Source: Limnoperna fortunei
Taxonomy: Eukaryota > Mollusca > Bivalvia > Mytilida > Modiolidae
Length of the DNA stretch: 64,000 nt
Assembly (NCBI GenBank): GCA_944474755.1
Contig: OX104115.1
Coordinates: 72,082,993-72,146,992 of the forward strand
Reading direction: 5' to 3'
In this document: piece by piece, positions 1-11,520 of the stretch
How the letters are laid out: every line of letters begins with the position of its first letter
Position numbering within the stretch: the first letter of the stretch is position 1
Program-made: the position numbers and the translations under genes
The notes under the pieces: model-generated
The model's input: only the letters and a program-made list of their open reading frames with translations
Told to the model about the DNA's origin: nothing
Databases searched by the model: none

Positions 1-164
1 AGGGTCAGTTAGTTTTGAAGGCAAGTTCAGTTAGACAAATAACAGATATCAACACCTAGTTAGATGCCATTTTAATTTTTGCCTGCTTTACACATATGTT
101 CATCCAGAAAATACTCAAGGTATTTTTAAGTAAATGTACAACATTAAGCTTGGGGCTAGCTAGC

Positions 165-480
165 CGTCTACATTAGGCTGGCGAGACTTTGATCAGCAAT
201 TTAGGCTTAAAAAGGCAAACACCCTTGCTTTATCTTGGGGAACCATTGAAGAAGAGTTTTGGCTGCTTTATATGTGCCCATTAGCTCCCCTTGGCACAGG
301 TAAAGGAAAACCGCCTCTAGTAAACACAATTTTGGTAAAAAATGTTATGATTACAATAACAAGAGCAGATGTGGTCGCGCCTTTTGTAACTTTCAGCACA
401 TTTGCATGATATGTGAGGGGGAGCACCCAGCAGTGCGTTGTCCCCGGGCATCAGATTTTCGGTCAAACAAGTCATGTTAC
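165..480 (+). pseudogene. gag-like fragment of the DIRS/Ngaro element with a CCCH-type motif
   Basis: One frame reads GWRDFDQQFRLKKANTL and continues to SWGTIEEEFWL, a pattern I associate with the capsid-like ORF of DIRS elements in animals. About 100 bp further on, another frame gives C-x8-C-x5-C-x3-H, then CMICEGEHPAVRCP, a CCCH/zinc-knuckle-like cluster (around 345-450). This would be the nucleic-acid-binding tail of the Gag-like protein. The two parts are in different frames, so at least one indel separates them. No start codon can be assigned. Identification rests on motif order and on the RT that follows. Confidence 0.6.
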
Positions 481-656
481 AAACAAGATCAATGACAATT
501 TCAAAAATAAATACACCACAAACAAGTAGCAATATATATGAACTTGGTAAAACCCCAATGAATTGTGAAATTTTAAGTCAGTTTATAATGAATTATCCAA
601 AAAAGAGGATGCACAAATTTTGCTGTCTGGTTATAAATTTGGTTTTAAAATAAATT

Positions 657-1430
657 ATGAAGGACCAAGGTTGCCAGTTGATCGTAAAAATTTTATTTCG
701 GCTTATCAATATGAGATTGAAACCCATCAAACATTTTAAAAGGAAGTCAACATGGGGAGAATAGCAGGCCCATTTAATGAAAGACCGTTGCCAAATTTGA
801 GGTTATCCCCTATAGGTGTTGTCAGGAAAAAAACCCCATCCACTGGTTGGAGGTTAATAATCATCTATTTCATCCTTAAGGGAAAAGTGTAAATGATGGC
901 ATTGATCCAGTTTTTTCTAATGTACAGTATACATCTTTTGACAAAGTTTTGAATTCTGTGGCAAAGTTGGGAAAAATGCTCTAATGGCCAAGATGGACAT
1001 TTTATTAGCTTTTCGGATTCTAATTTTACATCCTAGTGGTTTTGAACTTTTTGGGTTCAAGTTTAAAGAACAATTTTATTTTGACAAGTGTATGCCAATG
1101 GGCTACTCTGCTTCATGTTCCCTTTTTGAAAGATGTGCCTCGTTTCTCGAGTGTGTTTTGCGCTCAGCCTCGGATAAAGGTGTAGTGGAACATTATTGAG
1201 ATGATTTTTTCATGGCAGGAAAAGCAGGTACTGGTGACTGCGCTGATTTAATGCTGAAATTTCAAAATATGTGTAAGTCGTTACAGGTACCTTTGGCGAA
1301 TGAGAAAACTGAAGGCTCAACACCTATTTTGGTATTTCTCGGGTTAGAAATTGATACTGTTAAGATGGTTATTCGTATCCCCCAGGAAAAACTTGGAGCG
1401 GACCAGACAAAAACTTCTGATGATTTTAAA
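657..1430 (+). pseudogene. Reverse transcriptase domain of the DIRS/Ngaro element, interrupted
   Basis: RNA-dependent DNA polymerase remnant. The segment starts near YEGPRLPVDRKNFISAYQYE. Motif A reads KMDILLAFRILILHP, followed by FGFKFKEQFYFDKCMPMGYSASC, the typical DIRS signature with a PMG motif. The catalytic motif C should be Y-x-DD; here it reads H-Y-stop-D-D-F, with TGA at 1197-1199 replacing the residue before DD. Downstream, FLGLEIDTVKMVIRIPQEKL matches the thumb-proximal stretch. Several frame changes lie between 740 and 990. The catalytic aspartates are still readable but the protein cannot be made as one chain. Confidence 0.8.
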
Positions 1431-2130
1431 TAGAAAGAAGGTAACTCTAAATGAGCTTCAGTCTTTTGTAGGCTTGCTGAATTTGTGTGCTAAAGCAATA
1501 CCATCAGTAAGGGCTTTTAACAGACGTTTTTTTGATGCAATGTGTTGGGTTAAGAAAAAGAACCACTTTATTAGAGTTTCTCTGAACATGAAAGAGGACA
1601 TTAAAACATGGCTAAAGTTTTTAGAAAATTTTAATAGCAGTTGCCATTGTGTTAGTGACATTTGGTTTTCAAATGAAGAACTTGATCTGTTCGCAGATAG
1701 TGCAGGTAGTAAAAATCTGGGTTGCGGGGTTTACTTGGCCAATAAATGGACATATTTTCCCTGTCCAGAAAAATGGCAATCTAAAGAACTAATGAGATAC
1801 AATACGTTTTTAGAATTGGTCCCCATTATTTTGGCAATTCACTTTTTTAAACAACAGCTTTCTTGTATCAAGTTCAGATTTCACACAGACAATAAGGCAT
1901 TAGTAGCCATTATCAATAAAAAATCATCAAAATCTAAAAGAGTAATACAATTGATCAGACCTCTGGGCATTCTTACAATGTTAAATATAGAAGGCTCGGC
2001 CAATTGAATAGCTGATTCAATTTCTCGTCAGGAGTGGGACCGTTTCCGAATGTTAGCACCAAACTCGGAGTTGAAGCAAATGAACATTTCAAAAGACTTC
2101 ATGAATCTGATCTTAGGGCTGAGATTGACA
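1400..2130 (+). pseudogene. RNase H domain and connector of the DIRS/Ngaro element
   Basis: An open stretch to 2007 contains ELQSFVGLLNLCAKAIPSVR (post-RT connection), then ELDLFADSAGSKNLGCGVYL, where the D of FADSA is the first RNase H aspartate. NTFLELVPIILAI supplies the glutamate region and FHTDNKALVAIINK the second aspartate. After the TGA at 2005-2007, the same frame continues with IADSISRQEWDRFRMLAP, matching the conserved 'ADxLSR..' linker of DIRS elements. This is the most intact part of the element. The role is removal of the RNA template during reverse transcription. Confidence 0.75.
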
Positions 2131-2165
2131 GACTTGTAGATAATTCAGTACCGGACAATACAAAA

Positions 2166-3005
2166 GTTGCATATGATAATGGAATAGCATGTTTTGAAAA
2201 TTATAGAAATTAATTTTTTCTTAACAGGATATGGCCTCCCCCGGTGTCTCAAGTCACTCATTTATTGCTTACTTGTCCCTGTTGCGAAATCTCACCAAAC
2301 TGGTAATGTATATTTATCAGCTCTGAATTTTAAGTGTAAATTGTATCACCTTGTAGATTTTTCTGCCAAATTTATTATTAAAAAGATGTTGGAGGGTTTA
2401 AGGAGAACCAAAAGGCAAAAAGACATGAGATTACCTATATCTAAGGAATTGCTTGAAAAGCTAGTTAGTGTACTACCGTCATTATGCACATCAGATTACG
2501 AGTCGACACTTTTTTCCGCTGCATTTCACTTGCATTTTTTTTGGGGGGGGGGGGGGTTTGCGAGTAGGAGAACTGACTCGAGAGCATCAAGTTATTGGTG
2601 TAGAAAATTTAGATCTTGCAATCACTAAAGGTGCTCAACAAATTAATTTGCTTATTTTGGCATCTAAAACTGACCAATGTGGCAACGGCTCTCGTATCCA
2701 AATTTCTGAAAACAAGACCCCCATATGTCCTGCTAAATTGCTGAAATTATTCCTAATCATGCGTCCCCATTTAAAGGGTCCACTTTTTATTTATTTTGGA
2801 GGAAAACCATTAACACGTTACCAGTTTTCCACAGTTTTAAATAGTGCATTAAAGTTTATTGGAATTGATTCATCTAGATATAAAAACATTATTTCAGAAT
2901 TGGGGCTGCTACAATGCATTTTGAAATGGGAGTTTCCCAAGAGGAAATACAAAGACTAGGCCGTTGGAAGTCTGATGCGTGCGTATAAACGTTATATAAG
3001 ATAAT
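2166..3005 (+). pseudogene. Tyrosine recombinase of the DIRS/Ngaro element, frameshifted
   Basis: The recombinase that would integrate the circular DNA copy. An N-terminal SAM-like part is degraded (2166-2400). The catalytic part begins with RRTKRQKDMRLPISKELLEK. The first catalytic arginine lies in GLRVGELTR, directly after a 13-base G tract near 2540 that shifts the frame. KGPLFIYFGGKPLTRYQFS is the typical middle block. The HxxR box reads HYFRIGAATMHFEMG, followed by LGRWKSDA. The terminal tyrosine region (YKRYIR) is put out of frame by a duplicated GCGT near 2977. The R, HxxR, W and Y positions are all recognisable but not in one frame. Confidence 0.8.
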
Positions 3006-3082
3006 GGACTAATGTTTTTGAAATTATGTTAAAAAAAATAAATAAAATCAATTAGTATTTTTTCTCTTGTTTAAAAAACTAT

Positions 3083-3185
3083 ATACTATAACAGATGGTG
3101 AAAGGGTAATCTGTTTAATGCCAAAGTGGGGTGAAATTGTGTTAAAAAAAGTCCAATGCTTATGATTATTATACTATAACAGATG
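3083..3185 (+). repeat. 15-bp direct repeat pair after the recombinase
   Basis: ATACTATAACAGATG occurs at 3083-3097 and again at 3171-3185, exactly, in the same orientation. It lies in the otherwise AT-rich spacer between the recombinase and the SGNH-like segment. It could be a remnant of split direct repeats or a local duplication; I cannot tell which. Confidence 0.5.
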
Positions 3186-3199
3186 AACTTAATTTGCTT

Positions 3200-3765
3200 G
3201 TATCTGGATAATAGGCTCATCGATCATTAAGCATGCATCGAAGCATGCTAGAAATTATACATTTGAAGGTGAAAATCTGGGCTTGGGAAGGCACAAAGGC
3301 AATGTCCAATGGTATGGCGAAGGGGCATGAAATGGTCAGATTTGTTGTTTAAAATAAAGTGGCTTTTAAAAATCAAATCTCCTCGTGAATATTTAGTAAT
3401 CCATTGCTCTGGAAATGATCTTGGATACAAGAACTTGCATGTGTTTAGGTATAGAATTCTTTTAACTGTTCTCGCTATTCACAGAATGTTACCAAATATA
3501 AAGTTAATTTGGTCACAAGTGCTGCCAAGGCAACAATGGCGTGAAAGTAACAATGTCAAAACTATGAATCGGGCAGCACAAAGAATCAATAGCTTTGCGG
3601 CTGCTTTAATTGGCTCATTAGGTGGGTTTTATATTAAATACCCAGAAAAAAAGGATACGAAGAAGTATTGTTTAGTGACGATAAAGTTCACTGGTCATTT
3701 TTAGACAATTGCATATTTGTGCATCATATTTAGTCTGCATTGCAGTACGTATTGGGTTTAAATTT
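3200..3765 (+). pseudogene. SGNH/GDSL-hydrolase-like domain of the DIRS/Ngaro element
   Basis: Three blocks of the SGNH fold appear in order. Block I is IIGSSIIKHASKHARN (3210-3260) with the putative nucleophile serine in GSS. Block III is LVIHCSGNDLGYKNLHV (near 3390) with the G-x-N-D motif. The C-terminal D-x-x-H reads SDDKVHWSF (near 3675-3705). The middle part IWSQVLPRQQWRESNNVKTMN and INSFAAALIGSLGGFYIKYP fits the version I know from retroelements of aquatic animals. A stop after YGEGA and a frameshift near 3655 break it. An esterase-like accessory domain is inferred; its substrate is unknown. Confidence 0.65.
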
Positions 3766-3849
3766 TAATGGATAACTTTGTGGTTAAATGTTTCCCTTTG
3801 TATATACTTGTATACGTAATTTAGAAGTTGAGACAATAACCCCAATTCA

Positions 3850-4565
3850 TTTGCTATGAATATGTCAAACTTAAACCTTTATAATTTTGTAAATAGTTTC
3901 TTTTTGTCACATGCGTGCGGTCACGATTCGTTGACAAATTTGTATCTTTTGGATGATGTGTTTTTGGAGCACAGGTGAACCGAGTCCAATGGATATAATC
4001 TGTGCCCCACTTCTTGCCGATTTGTTCGTGTATTCGTATGAAACTGAATTTTTTCAACGTCTTATTAAAAACATGAATTTAGCAAAAGCTAGGTCCTTTA
4101 ATTTTACATATTGATATATTGATGATGTCCTTTCAACTAACAACCCTCAGCTTCCTTAGTAGCTTCAGTTAATATATCCTTCATAAGTAGAAATAAAAGG
4201 AAACAACAGAAAAATTTTCATCTACATCATTTTCAGACCTAAACCTCGAAGATGACGCCACGGTCATCTGAGCACAGAATTTACGACAAAAGGGACGATT
4301 TTAATTTCACAATCCTACATTTTCTTCCATTATGAACAATGCTACATTTTCAGCTGCACTTGATGTCTATATTCCTCAACTGCCCATGTATGTAAGCGTC
4401 TGCAGCGACTAGACTGATTTTTGCAAATGCCACCAATTTCTTTCGGATAATCTTATAAACCAAGGTTACAAGAAAAAAATCGACTCATCCGCGCATCTAA
4501 TGAGTTTTTTACTAAAGATACCATTTCTTTGTTCGTTTGAAAGTATGATTGCAATTATAATTTTG
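3850..4565 (+). pseudogene. Penelope-like reverse transcriptase fragment, copy 1
   Basis: The plus strand carries CAPLLADLFVYSYETEFF, then RSFNFTY-stop-YIDDVLSTNNPQ, where YIDD is the catalytic box. Broken pieces of the block that follows YIDD come next, including TFSSIMNNATFSAALDVYIPQL and a DNLINQGYKKK-like motif. The fold order (PxG/CAPLLAD box, YIDD, Y-x-K-RDDF region) resembles Penelope-like elements, but I cannot exclude another non-LTR class. It is the same family as the segments at 35890-36620 and 51795-52300. Several stops make it a dead 5'-truncated copy. It begins just after the Ngaro-like element ends. Confidence 0.65.
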
Positions 4566-6174
4566 AGTTGAAATTGCCCACAAATGCAAGCACCGACTAT
4601 ATAGGCCTTCATTAATTTAAAAAAAAAATTTTTTGGCACACAATTCTTTGTTTCATTAATTTTGCGATTACACTATTTCACAATTATGTATACATGTATA
4701 GTGTCAACAAGAAGTAACTAAGTCAAATAATTAATCTATCTATTAAGTTATACAAAAAATGTTGCTAAGATGCATGTGCATGTAGGTCATTTAGAACCTA
4801 AAACGTTTTAGACAGACTTTGTATACTTCCGTTTTCTGTAAAAATAACACCTCGTTTTGTTCAGAGTTATCCCTCTTTGGTCAGTGTTGTTACCGAATCC
4901 CTATTACCCTTATTTTGGGTAATTAATTTTTAAAACGACCAATATAAATTAAGTTATAACCGAAAACAGTGATGCTGACAAACAGTTTTCGGAAATATCA
5001 AAATGTGTTATATTCTAATGAGTTTTATCAGTCACTCACGAAGTTCAGAAATTGATAAATAATTATGTGTGTGATTAGAATGTTTTCTATTGAGAAGTAA
5101 CATATAAGTAAGGATTCGTCTGTTTTTATTGATCAGTTGCAGTAACAGTTAGATGTTTAATGTTGGCGGGCATAGTGTACTTCTTCTGAGTTTGTTGTTT
5201 TGTGTTAAAAAAAACCGCAAATCAGAACGCAAACTGCTTACAAGTAAATATTTTGTTAACACAATGTTATTTCATTGCAATAGGACTTTAAATTATTTAT
5301 TTATGATGTTCATATAGCATTTAATACTTGGCAGTACTTCCGAACACCCTATAACAATGACTCTTAACTTTAGTGGTCACGTGACGGCTGAATGTCATAT
5401 AATTGTCATTTTTTTAAAAAGAGCGATTTACAGATTGCCAAATATTTGTAGAAAATTGTTGTTGTTATTTTTAAACAGAAAATTTATTTTCTTATTGATG
5501 ACAAATTTATTGTTAAGTCTAACATTAAAATTAATTGCAGTGCTTTTATTATAAACGGTAGCGGGTTTAACCAGAAATACAGAAGTTACATAAAATAACA
5601 CTGTACTGTCCACTGCAGGACCCCTCAGCAAAGGGTGTATTAAGCAGCACTTCTAAAATAACTTGCCAGCTAAAAACCGTGCTGCAATCAAAACAATGCA
5701 CATATATAAACAACAGGTAGTTATGTGTTCACTATACTCAACCAACCTCTCAAACTTCTCCTTCTGTTTGTAATTTATCTGTGAGCTTAAATCGACTGAC
5801 AACTTTCGAACTGCCTAAATCACTTTCGACAACGCATTATATACTATAGACGAGACCGTTATTGGGTGATGAACTTAAATTAACCTAAAGTAAACGTGAA
5901 TCATTGCAAGACACAGATTTTGTGAATAACGGATTTACACCATATCCGTTCCAATACGACGAACCTTTTAAATTATCGTTCTATTTATATCTATAAATAG
6001 AATAAATACCAAACCAAAGTAAATGTTAAGGACATTAAACGACCGCACTCTAATTTAAACAGCCAAGAAAAAACGTTATTTGACAAAAAACATTTGACAT
6101 TAAAATAGCAAAAGAAATTATTCAACTTGTTAGATAGGATTTGTAAGTATGAGGAGCGAATATATCACATTACT
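4566..6174. other. No recognisable feature
   Basis: AT-rich sequence without a convincing gene. Short ORFs at 5357-5554 (+) and 5428-5631 (-) are low-complexity overlapping frames without domain-like pattern. The sequence separates RT fragment copy 1 from the related tail repeat at 6175 and may be an unrelated insertion. Confidence 0.5.
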
Positions 6175-6890
6175 GACTAGTCGTATATGATACCTATCCA
6201 TTTTCAACAAACCAACTCACATATTGCAGTTATGAAAGCAAGGGGTTTGGCATGCCTTAAAACCTGGTTTAATCCTTCATTTCTTTTGGAATGCATTTAC
6301 CAAGTCAGGATCATTACTGTAGTTGCTATAGTTTAAGTTGTTGATTCTAAAGTTTGCCAGTTTCTCAGATTTCGATTTGTGGATTGTCTTTTTGACAGTT
6401 TTCTTGATGTCCGGTATTTGTTTATACCTTCATTTCAGTATTAGTCTATATAAAACAGATGACAGTTTATTGTCGTCCAGAAGTAAGCTATTCTATTACA
6501 AAGTCATCCTTTGCTTTAAAACGATATGGTGGATATCCCATCTCTCCATAGACCATGTAATTTTGGGTGCTGGTACGTACATGTACCTTTAATAGTTTTT
6601 GCAGAACTGTAGATGCGTTTATCAGTAGTCTCCTTATGTTAAAACCCCGACCTCAGATGACTACATAAAAATACGCGCCACTAATTCGTCGAAAACTTTC
6701 AACTGTACGTCTACAGGTATATTTTGATTTTTTATACAAAACATATAGCGATGAGCAATATTTTCTTTTGCTGTTACAAAACTATCGTTATACTTAAAAA
6801 CACTATTCCAAAATACCAATACGAAGTTTGACTATTAATATGTTGACAAAAGAGTTTCATGTTTTAACTGTACATGGGTTTTCTCTTGTG
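6175..6890 (+). repeat. Tail repeat of the RT family, copy T1
   Basis: The block runs from the 'GACTAGTCGTATATGATA' motif through AAACCTGGTTTAATCC to GGGTTTTCTCTTGTG. It is collinear over about 650 bp with 52310-53050 and shares its first part with 30425-31105, 36630-36935 and (inverted) 53190-53510. In two cases the block directly follows the Penelope-like RT fragment, so I read it as that element's 3' part. A plus-strand ORF at 6338-6592 has a counterpart at 52496-52774, but no family is recognised. Confidence 0.65.
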
Positions 6891-7851
6891 TATTACTTAA
6901 AAGTTTTAAGCCATAATATTCAAAAATATATAGTTACTAACTCAACATATTTTGGCGGTACAAACGCCGCAAAAAATTAAAACCAAGTTGTTATTGATTG
7001 CTAACGCCTGTCGTTAATGTTTGCTCTGAGAACATTGAATAATGTTAACCCACCAAAATCAAACATCACTTCTATTACGCAACAAAATTATCCAAATTTT
7101 CTCATTACAATAGTAAAGAGGCTAAAATATATGATATTCATTTGACGTCAACATTATATAGAAATACGTCAAATGACCAGTGGCATTCGGCGGCACTGTT
7201 AGGGTGATCGGAGTAACGTCAATTATGAAAACTGCATTTCGCCATACGACTTTAAAATTATACAGTTTGTTTAAGAACTCTTAATGTACAGAATGATGAT
7301 CATCAACAGTAACAGCACACATCGACAGGTCTCGTGTTCAACATCTAATTTTTAATTAAGTGCATAAATAGATCATTATACGCGTCATTTAAAATCACAC
7401 TTATCAACAATCAAACAACATGACACAAAAGAAAATTAACTATTGGCCTTACAAATATCAACAAAATGGAAGAATATTTCTGTCAACATAAAACATTCGA
7501 ATGGAACTAATCTTTAATCATTTATCATATTATAATCTTCTTGGCTGACAAAATTCTAAAACTTCCCCGAGATAAATTGCAAAATATTTCCGCCAACTGT
7601 AAGAGGAACTGATCAATAAACAACCTAGTCTTTACAAAATGTTATAAATTTTTGAAGATTTTACGACAATCATCAAGGCCTTATGAAAGTTATAAGAAAT
7701 GCGATCAGATATGTTTGCTTAGTCATCTTCTGTTAATAGATATGAATTTTCTTGACATTTCAATGAGTAACTTTATTCTGGTACCCTGACGATGATATCC
7801 TCATGAGCCTAAGCGGCCTTCAGATATAACGTCAGGTCAGGAGCATTGGAT

Positions 7852-7874
7852 TTCAACGGTGACAGCGTTGAAAT
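7852..7874. repeat. Short perfect hairpin
   Basis: TTTCAACG and CGTTGAAA flank a 7-base loop, giving an 8-bp perfect stem inside LR1-A. It may be chance in AT-rich DNA. No run of T follows and no RNA gene is implied. Confidence 0.35.
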
Positions 7875-8189
7875 TTGACGTTCGGGTATTCTCTAGACTA
7901 ATCATTTCGTATTATAGATAAGTTCAAGAAGACCGAACGTATTATGACGTCATTCTCATTGTGACGTTCAATGTATACATTTCTCAGCTGAGTTTACATT
8001 ATGATTTCATTATTTAAACGTGATGTTTAAAAATAATTTATATTTAAATTTTATAAAGAAAAGGTATTCCTAGATTTTAAAAAATATTATCAACCAATGA
8101 AAATGCTTATATCAGAGGTCCTGACCTGGTGTTATATTTGAAGTCAAGCTTGCGTCACTGAAAAATATTGCACCAGGAGACCAGGTTAT

Positions 8190-8575
8190 GAGTAACTTGT
8201 CAAGTGTCTAATTTAAAATTTGGGCTATACTGGAAGGGATCACATACCTAATGCTGGTTATCAAGTGTCGTATAGGGGATGCTGTCTTGTAAAAGATGTG
8301 GGGACATAAGGAAAATCTAGTCGCGGACTATAGTGGGTAACGTGACTGTGAGTAACAAACCACTTGCATATTAAACACTCTTGTTGTAGATATCGATAAA
8401 AGTAGGCTGGTTGTATCCGCTACAAAAAGGTCTAAATGTTCCGACTGTATCAAATACTCTATTTATTTCTAGTGGCAGTTAAAGTTTGTTCAAGTTAGTT
8501 CATACTATGATTGTGAGTAAACATGTAATCGTCCTTAATATAGCCAAAAGACGTTAAGCAATCAATAAATAAAAA
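8190..8575 (+). repeat. AATC-tailed repeat module, copy M1 (inside LR1-A)
   Basis: Shares with 40262-40646, 44478-44872 and 61376-61712 the landmarks GGACTATAGTGGGTAACGTG, GATATCGATAAAAGTAGGCT, a 'CCGCTACAAAAAGGTC' motif and TCTAGTGGCAGT. The other copies end in a CTGAATAAAGCTGAAATATTGC-like segment and (AATC)n. Here the tail is short, reading GACGTTAAGCAATCAATAAA. It behaves like a SINE-like or internal module with a tetranucleotide tail. No RNA polymerase III boxes were recognised. Confidence 0.6.
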
Positions 8576-9689
8576 GATTAGCAGAAAACCAGGTTTAATT
8601 GTCCATAGTTTAATTATGTTAGGGTAACTTAATTTTTTGTTGTTTTGTTTTTTTGTGTGTTGTACATCTTGTTTTTTAATGCGTATTTATAGTAGCCCTT
8701 TTTGGCCTAGGCCTGTGGTTGGTTTTCATACAGAATGCAAAACATTCACATTTTATGTAAAGCAAGATTTTGAATTGAAAATCACCAAAGCGTTAAAGTT
8801 CATCATCTATACTATACTTAATTTAAAGAGCTATTTAGAAAACAAATGATGCACAAATTAAACAAATTTAGAAAGTTTTGAGATTAGATTACTTACATCA
8901 AATTCTTTTTAGACCTGTGATCGAATTGCGTACATGTCAATTTTGTTGCTTACCCTTCTAGAGCACTGGTCTCACCCAGATTTTAGAAGTGTTCGTGACA
9001 CTGAGGTTTGGGTTTTGTGTTGTGTCTGTGTGTTTGATAGTCTTGTCTTTTGTTTAACAATTGTTTTGTATGGCCTTGACAGACTCTTATGAATAATGCA
9101 CGGAAAATTCGATTATGTTTATAACAATGCACAATATAAATATCTGCCGGTAAAACTGTCTGAAAATTGCACTGTTACTGGTATTTGTCTTTTTCTTATT
9201 TGTCGTGCATATAACATATAAAGTATTCTGATTAATAAAGAGAAACATGACATTCCTTTGAACAGTCATACAGGTTTACAATGAATGTTTTGTGTCAGAT
9301 TTTAATTCTATTATGTAACTGTATAGCAGTCGTTTTTACACTTTAAGCCAGAAATAATGCATGGATACTGACCAAAGTGTCTAAGCGATAGTATGTTGTA
9401 TTTGTTTACGAAAGATGTCTACAAAACGTATAACAATAATAAACACCAATACGACAATATGAGATAATTTCAATATTAAAACAAAATCGAAATGAAACAA
9501 CTTTCAAAGGTATGTCATATGTATAGTTCAAAAATTTCTCTCTACATCAACAGGTTTTGAATGTGATTTGCAATCTTATTTCCCTCAAAATAAATTACCC
9601 ATAGTGTTTGTTTAAACTTACAAGTTTATTTAAATTTAAAAACTTAGCACATTCAAGTCAATAGCGTACATCACACACACTTTAAAGTC

Positions 9690-9887
9690 AATGTTTGTTG
9701 TGCACACATGTATCCTGTACCACAGCAAGAACCCATCACGTAATAGACTAAATTTATTGACGATTACGCTTTCGTGCAATAGATCCTGCAGAGTTTGCGG
9801 TGCTTGTTCATGAGGGCGTACTCTCCATATATTTAACAAATGTTCTGTTGAGTTATAATTTGGTGATTCTGACAAAAAGGCAAACAA
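9690..9887 (-). pseudogene. C-terminal remnant of a Tc1-like transposase in LR1-A
   Basis: Minus-strand reading gives SPNYNSTEHLLNIWRVRPHE and then APQTLQDLLHESV. This matches the 'SPDxNPIEHLWD...R.R....P.xLxxL' ending of Tc1/mariner transposases, with the catalytic-region glutamate in EHLL. The equivalent place in copy C reads NFNPIEHLLNN. The upstream DNA-binding and first catalytic parts are not recognisable. LR1 therefore derives at least partly from a Tc1-like transposon or carries one inside. Confidence 0.6.
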
Positions 9888-11520
9888 TTTTACGCTTTTG
9901 ATTTAGTTTAACTGTGTCGAAATGTCAAGTTTTCATATAAATATTCAATATGGAATTTTAAAAATGAAATTTCTCAGAAATGGCATGCGCATTGTGGAAT
10001 CCACAAACAAAAATCTTTTAATGTCAAAATCGAAGTGGAGAATACTGAAATTAATTTCAAAATTAAAAGAGGAAAGAAAAAATAACAAGAAAAATAAATT
10101 CGCAAAACGCAAAAAGTATAGTAAATCGTGTTTACATCTGTTAATTGATTTGGAGTAAACAAAAATTAAAAAGGAAATCACTTTGGTTCGTTAACATTTT
10201 AGGACAGATATTTGTTATTCAATTTAGTTAAAAATATTGCAGGTTATAGAGTATAAAGTATAAATCCTTTTAATGCATGACTTCAGTACTCAAAGGTTTT
10301 TTTTATCAGATCATATTGTTGCTAAATAAGTAACTTGTCAACAGTGATGCAATGGCCGTATGAATACCGAGTAAAACAAACTCGGACGAAAGGATACTAT
10401 AGGCATTATTTAAAATAGGCACAAAAAGAAGTATAGACTTTAATTTTTGTTTAGTTTAATCTCATTTTATTCTAGTAGTATTGTGCCGTTAGTTAATTCA
10501 AGCAAGTACATTAGCCTGCTTTGAGATACATGTGCAATCTGCTATATAAGCATATCTGTGAATTACGGGATCCTTCGTCGATGAGAATAATTAAAAAGTT
10601 TACTTTATCAACATAAACATTATTACTAACGGCTAAATAGATCAAACCTAATGCACACAAATCTCGGGACATATATTTGTCGACGTGAAGAATATTGTGT
10701 TTCTGTTTGTCATCTACTACATATATATTCTTAAACTGTTTGCGTGTCAAAATGAAAAAAAAGTTTTTTAAAAGTTTACGAATATATTACAAATGCACAT
10801 TATAATCTGACATTAATTAAATGCTATCCTCAGTACCGTACTTTGGGTTGTAATATGCACATTTATGTGTTATGTGCACCCCCTTTCCCGCCTGGAGAAT
10901 TTTGAAAAAAGTCTAGTTCGTATGAAACTTGCAATATTACTGCATAATAGTCGAGTCAGTATTGGATAAGAGATCCAATACGTCTAGCTTTTACTTTCAC
11001 TAAAAATGAAAACACATTATTAGCATGGGAGAAGTTGATGCAGACCCGCTCAAATACAACTCACAGACTTACACAATTAAACGAGTTAATGTCATATGTT
11101 TATATGAAACAAAACCCAGGAAAAATTAATTGTGGCTGATTTATTATGCTTAAATTGGAAATTTACATTCTTTGTTTTTTTTTACTGATGCCTGTCTGAA
11201 TATGGTAAATTTCGGAAATTGCATGTAGTATTGAAGTATCACGAGGAATACTTTAAACTAAAAGATCTGTCATTTTAAACATATCATATTGCCTACAATT
11301 TGTAAAATCTTTAAAACGGTTTCGTTTTAAAGAAAAATATATTAAAGCTTTTACTATGAATCCACATAGCCGGCCTAAGCTAAGTCATGTGAAGGATAAA
11401 CCTAGTAAATCTGTATGATAAACCTGATCAAAGCAGTATATAGTATGTTGAGAAAATCAAGTTATTATAAACCTAGGAGAACAAATTTCCAATACAGTCC
11501 CTGTAATGTATAAGTTAACG

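Larger units (their letters stand above)
1..3765 (+). mobile_element. Decayed DIRS/Ngaro-type (tyrosine recombinase) retrotransposon
   Basis: Reading along the plus strand, I find in order a gag-like Cys/His segment, a reverse transcriptase, an RNase H, a tyrosine recombinase and an SGNH-hydrolase-like segment. That order, with a recombinase instead of an integrase, is diagnostic of the DIRS order. An SGNH-type domain after the recombinase suggests the Ngaro group, from my memory of that group. All domains are broken by stops and frameshifts, so the copy is dead. The left end lies at or beyond the window start. No terminal split direct repeats were identified, so the right boundary is only where recognisable coding ends. 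Confidence 0.8.
6918..11430. repeat. Long repeat LR1, copy A
   Basis: About 4.5 kb of mainly non-coding sequence that recurs, diverged but collinear, at 59290-64000 (copy C) and at 38515-39352 plus 44475-46905 (copy B, split by a transposon). Shared landmarks include GATCATTATACGCG near 7370 and 59752, TTTTTGGCC near 8700 and 61850, and TTTGTCGACGTGAA near 10675 and 46285. LR1 contains an AATC-tailed module and the C-terminal part of a Tc1-like transposase on the minus strand. No terminal inverted repeats were found at its ends. Its class is unresolved. Confidence 0.65.

Noticed and set aside
9922..10158. Lysine-rich 78-codon ORF in LR1-A
   Set aside because: Overlapped by longer ORFs on the other strand; the frame is not kept in LR1-B (45754-45960) or LR1-C (63715-63900).
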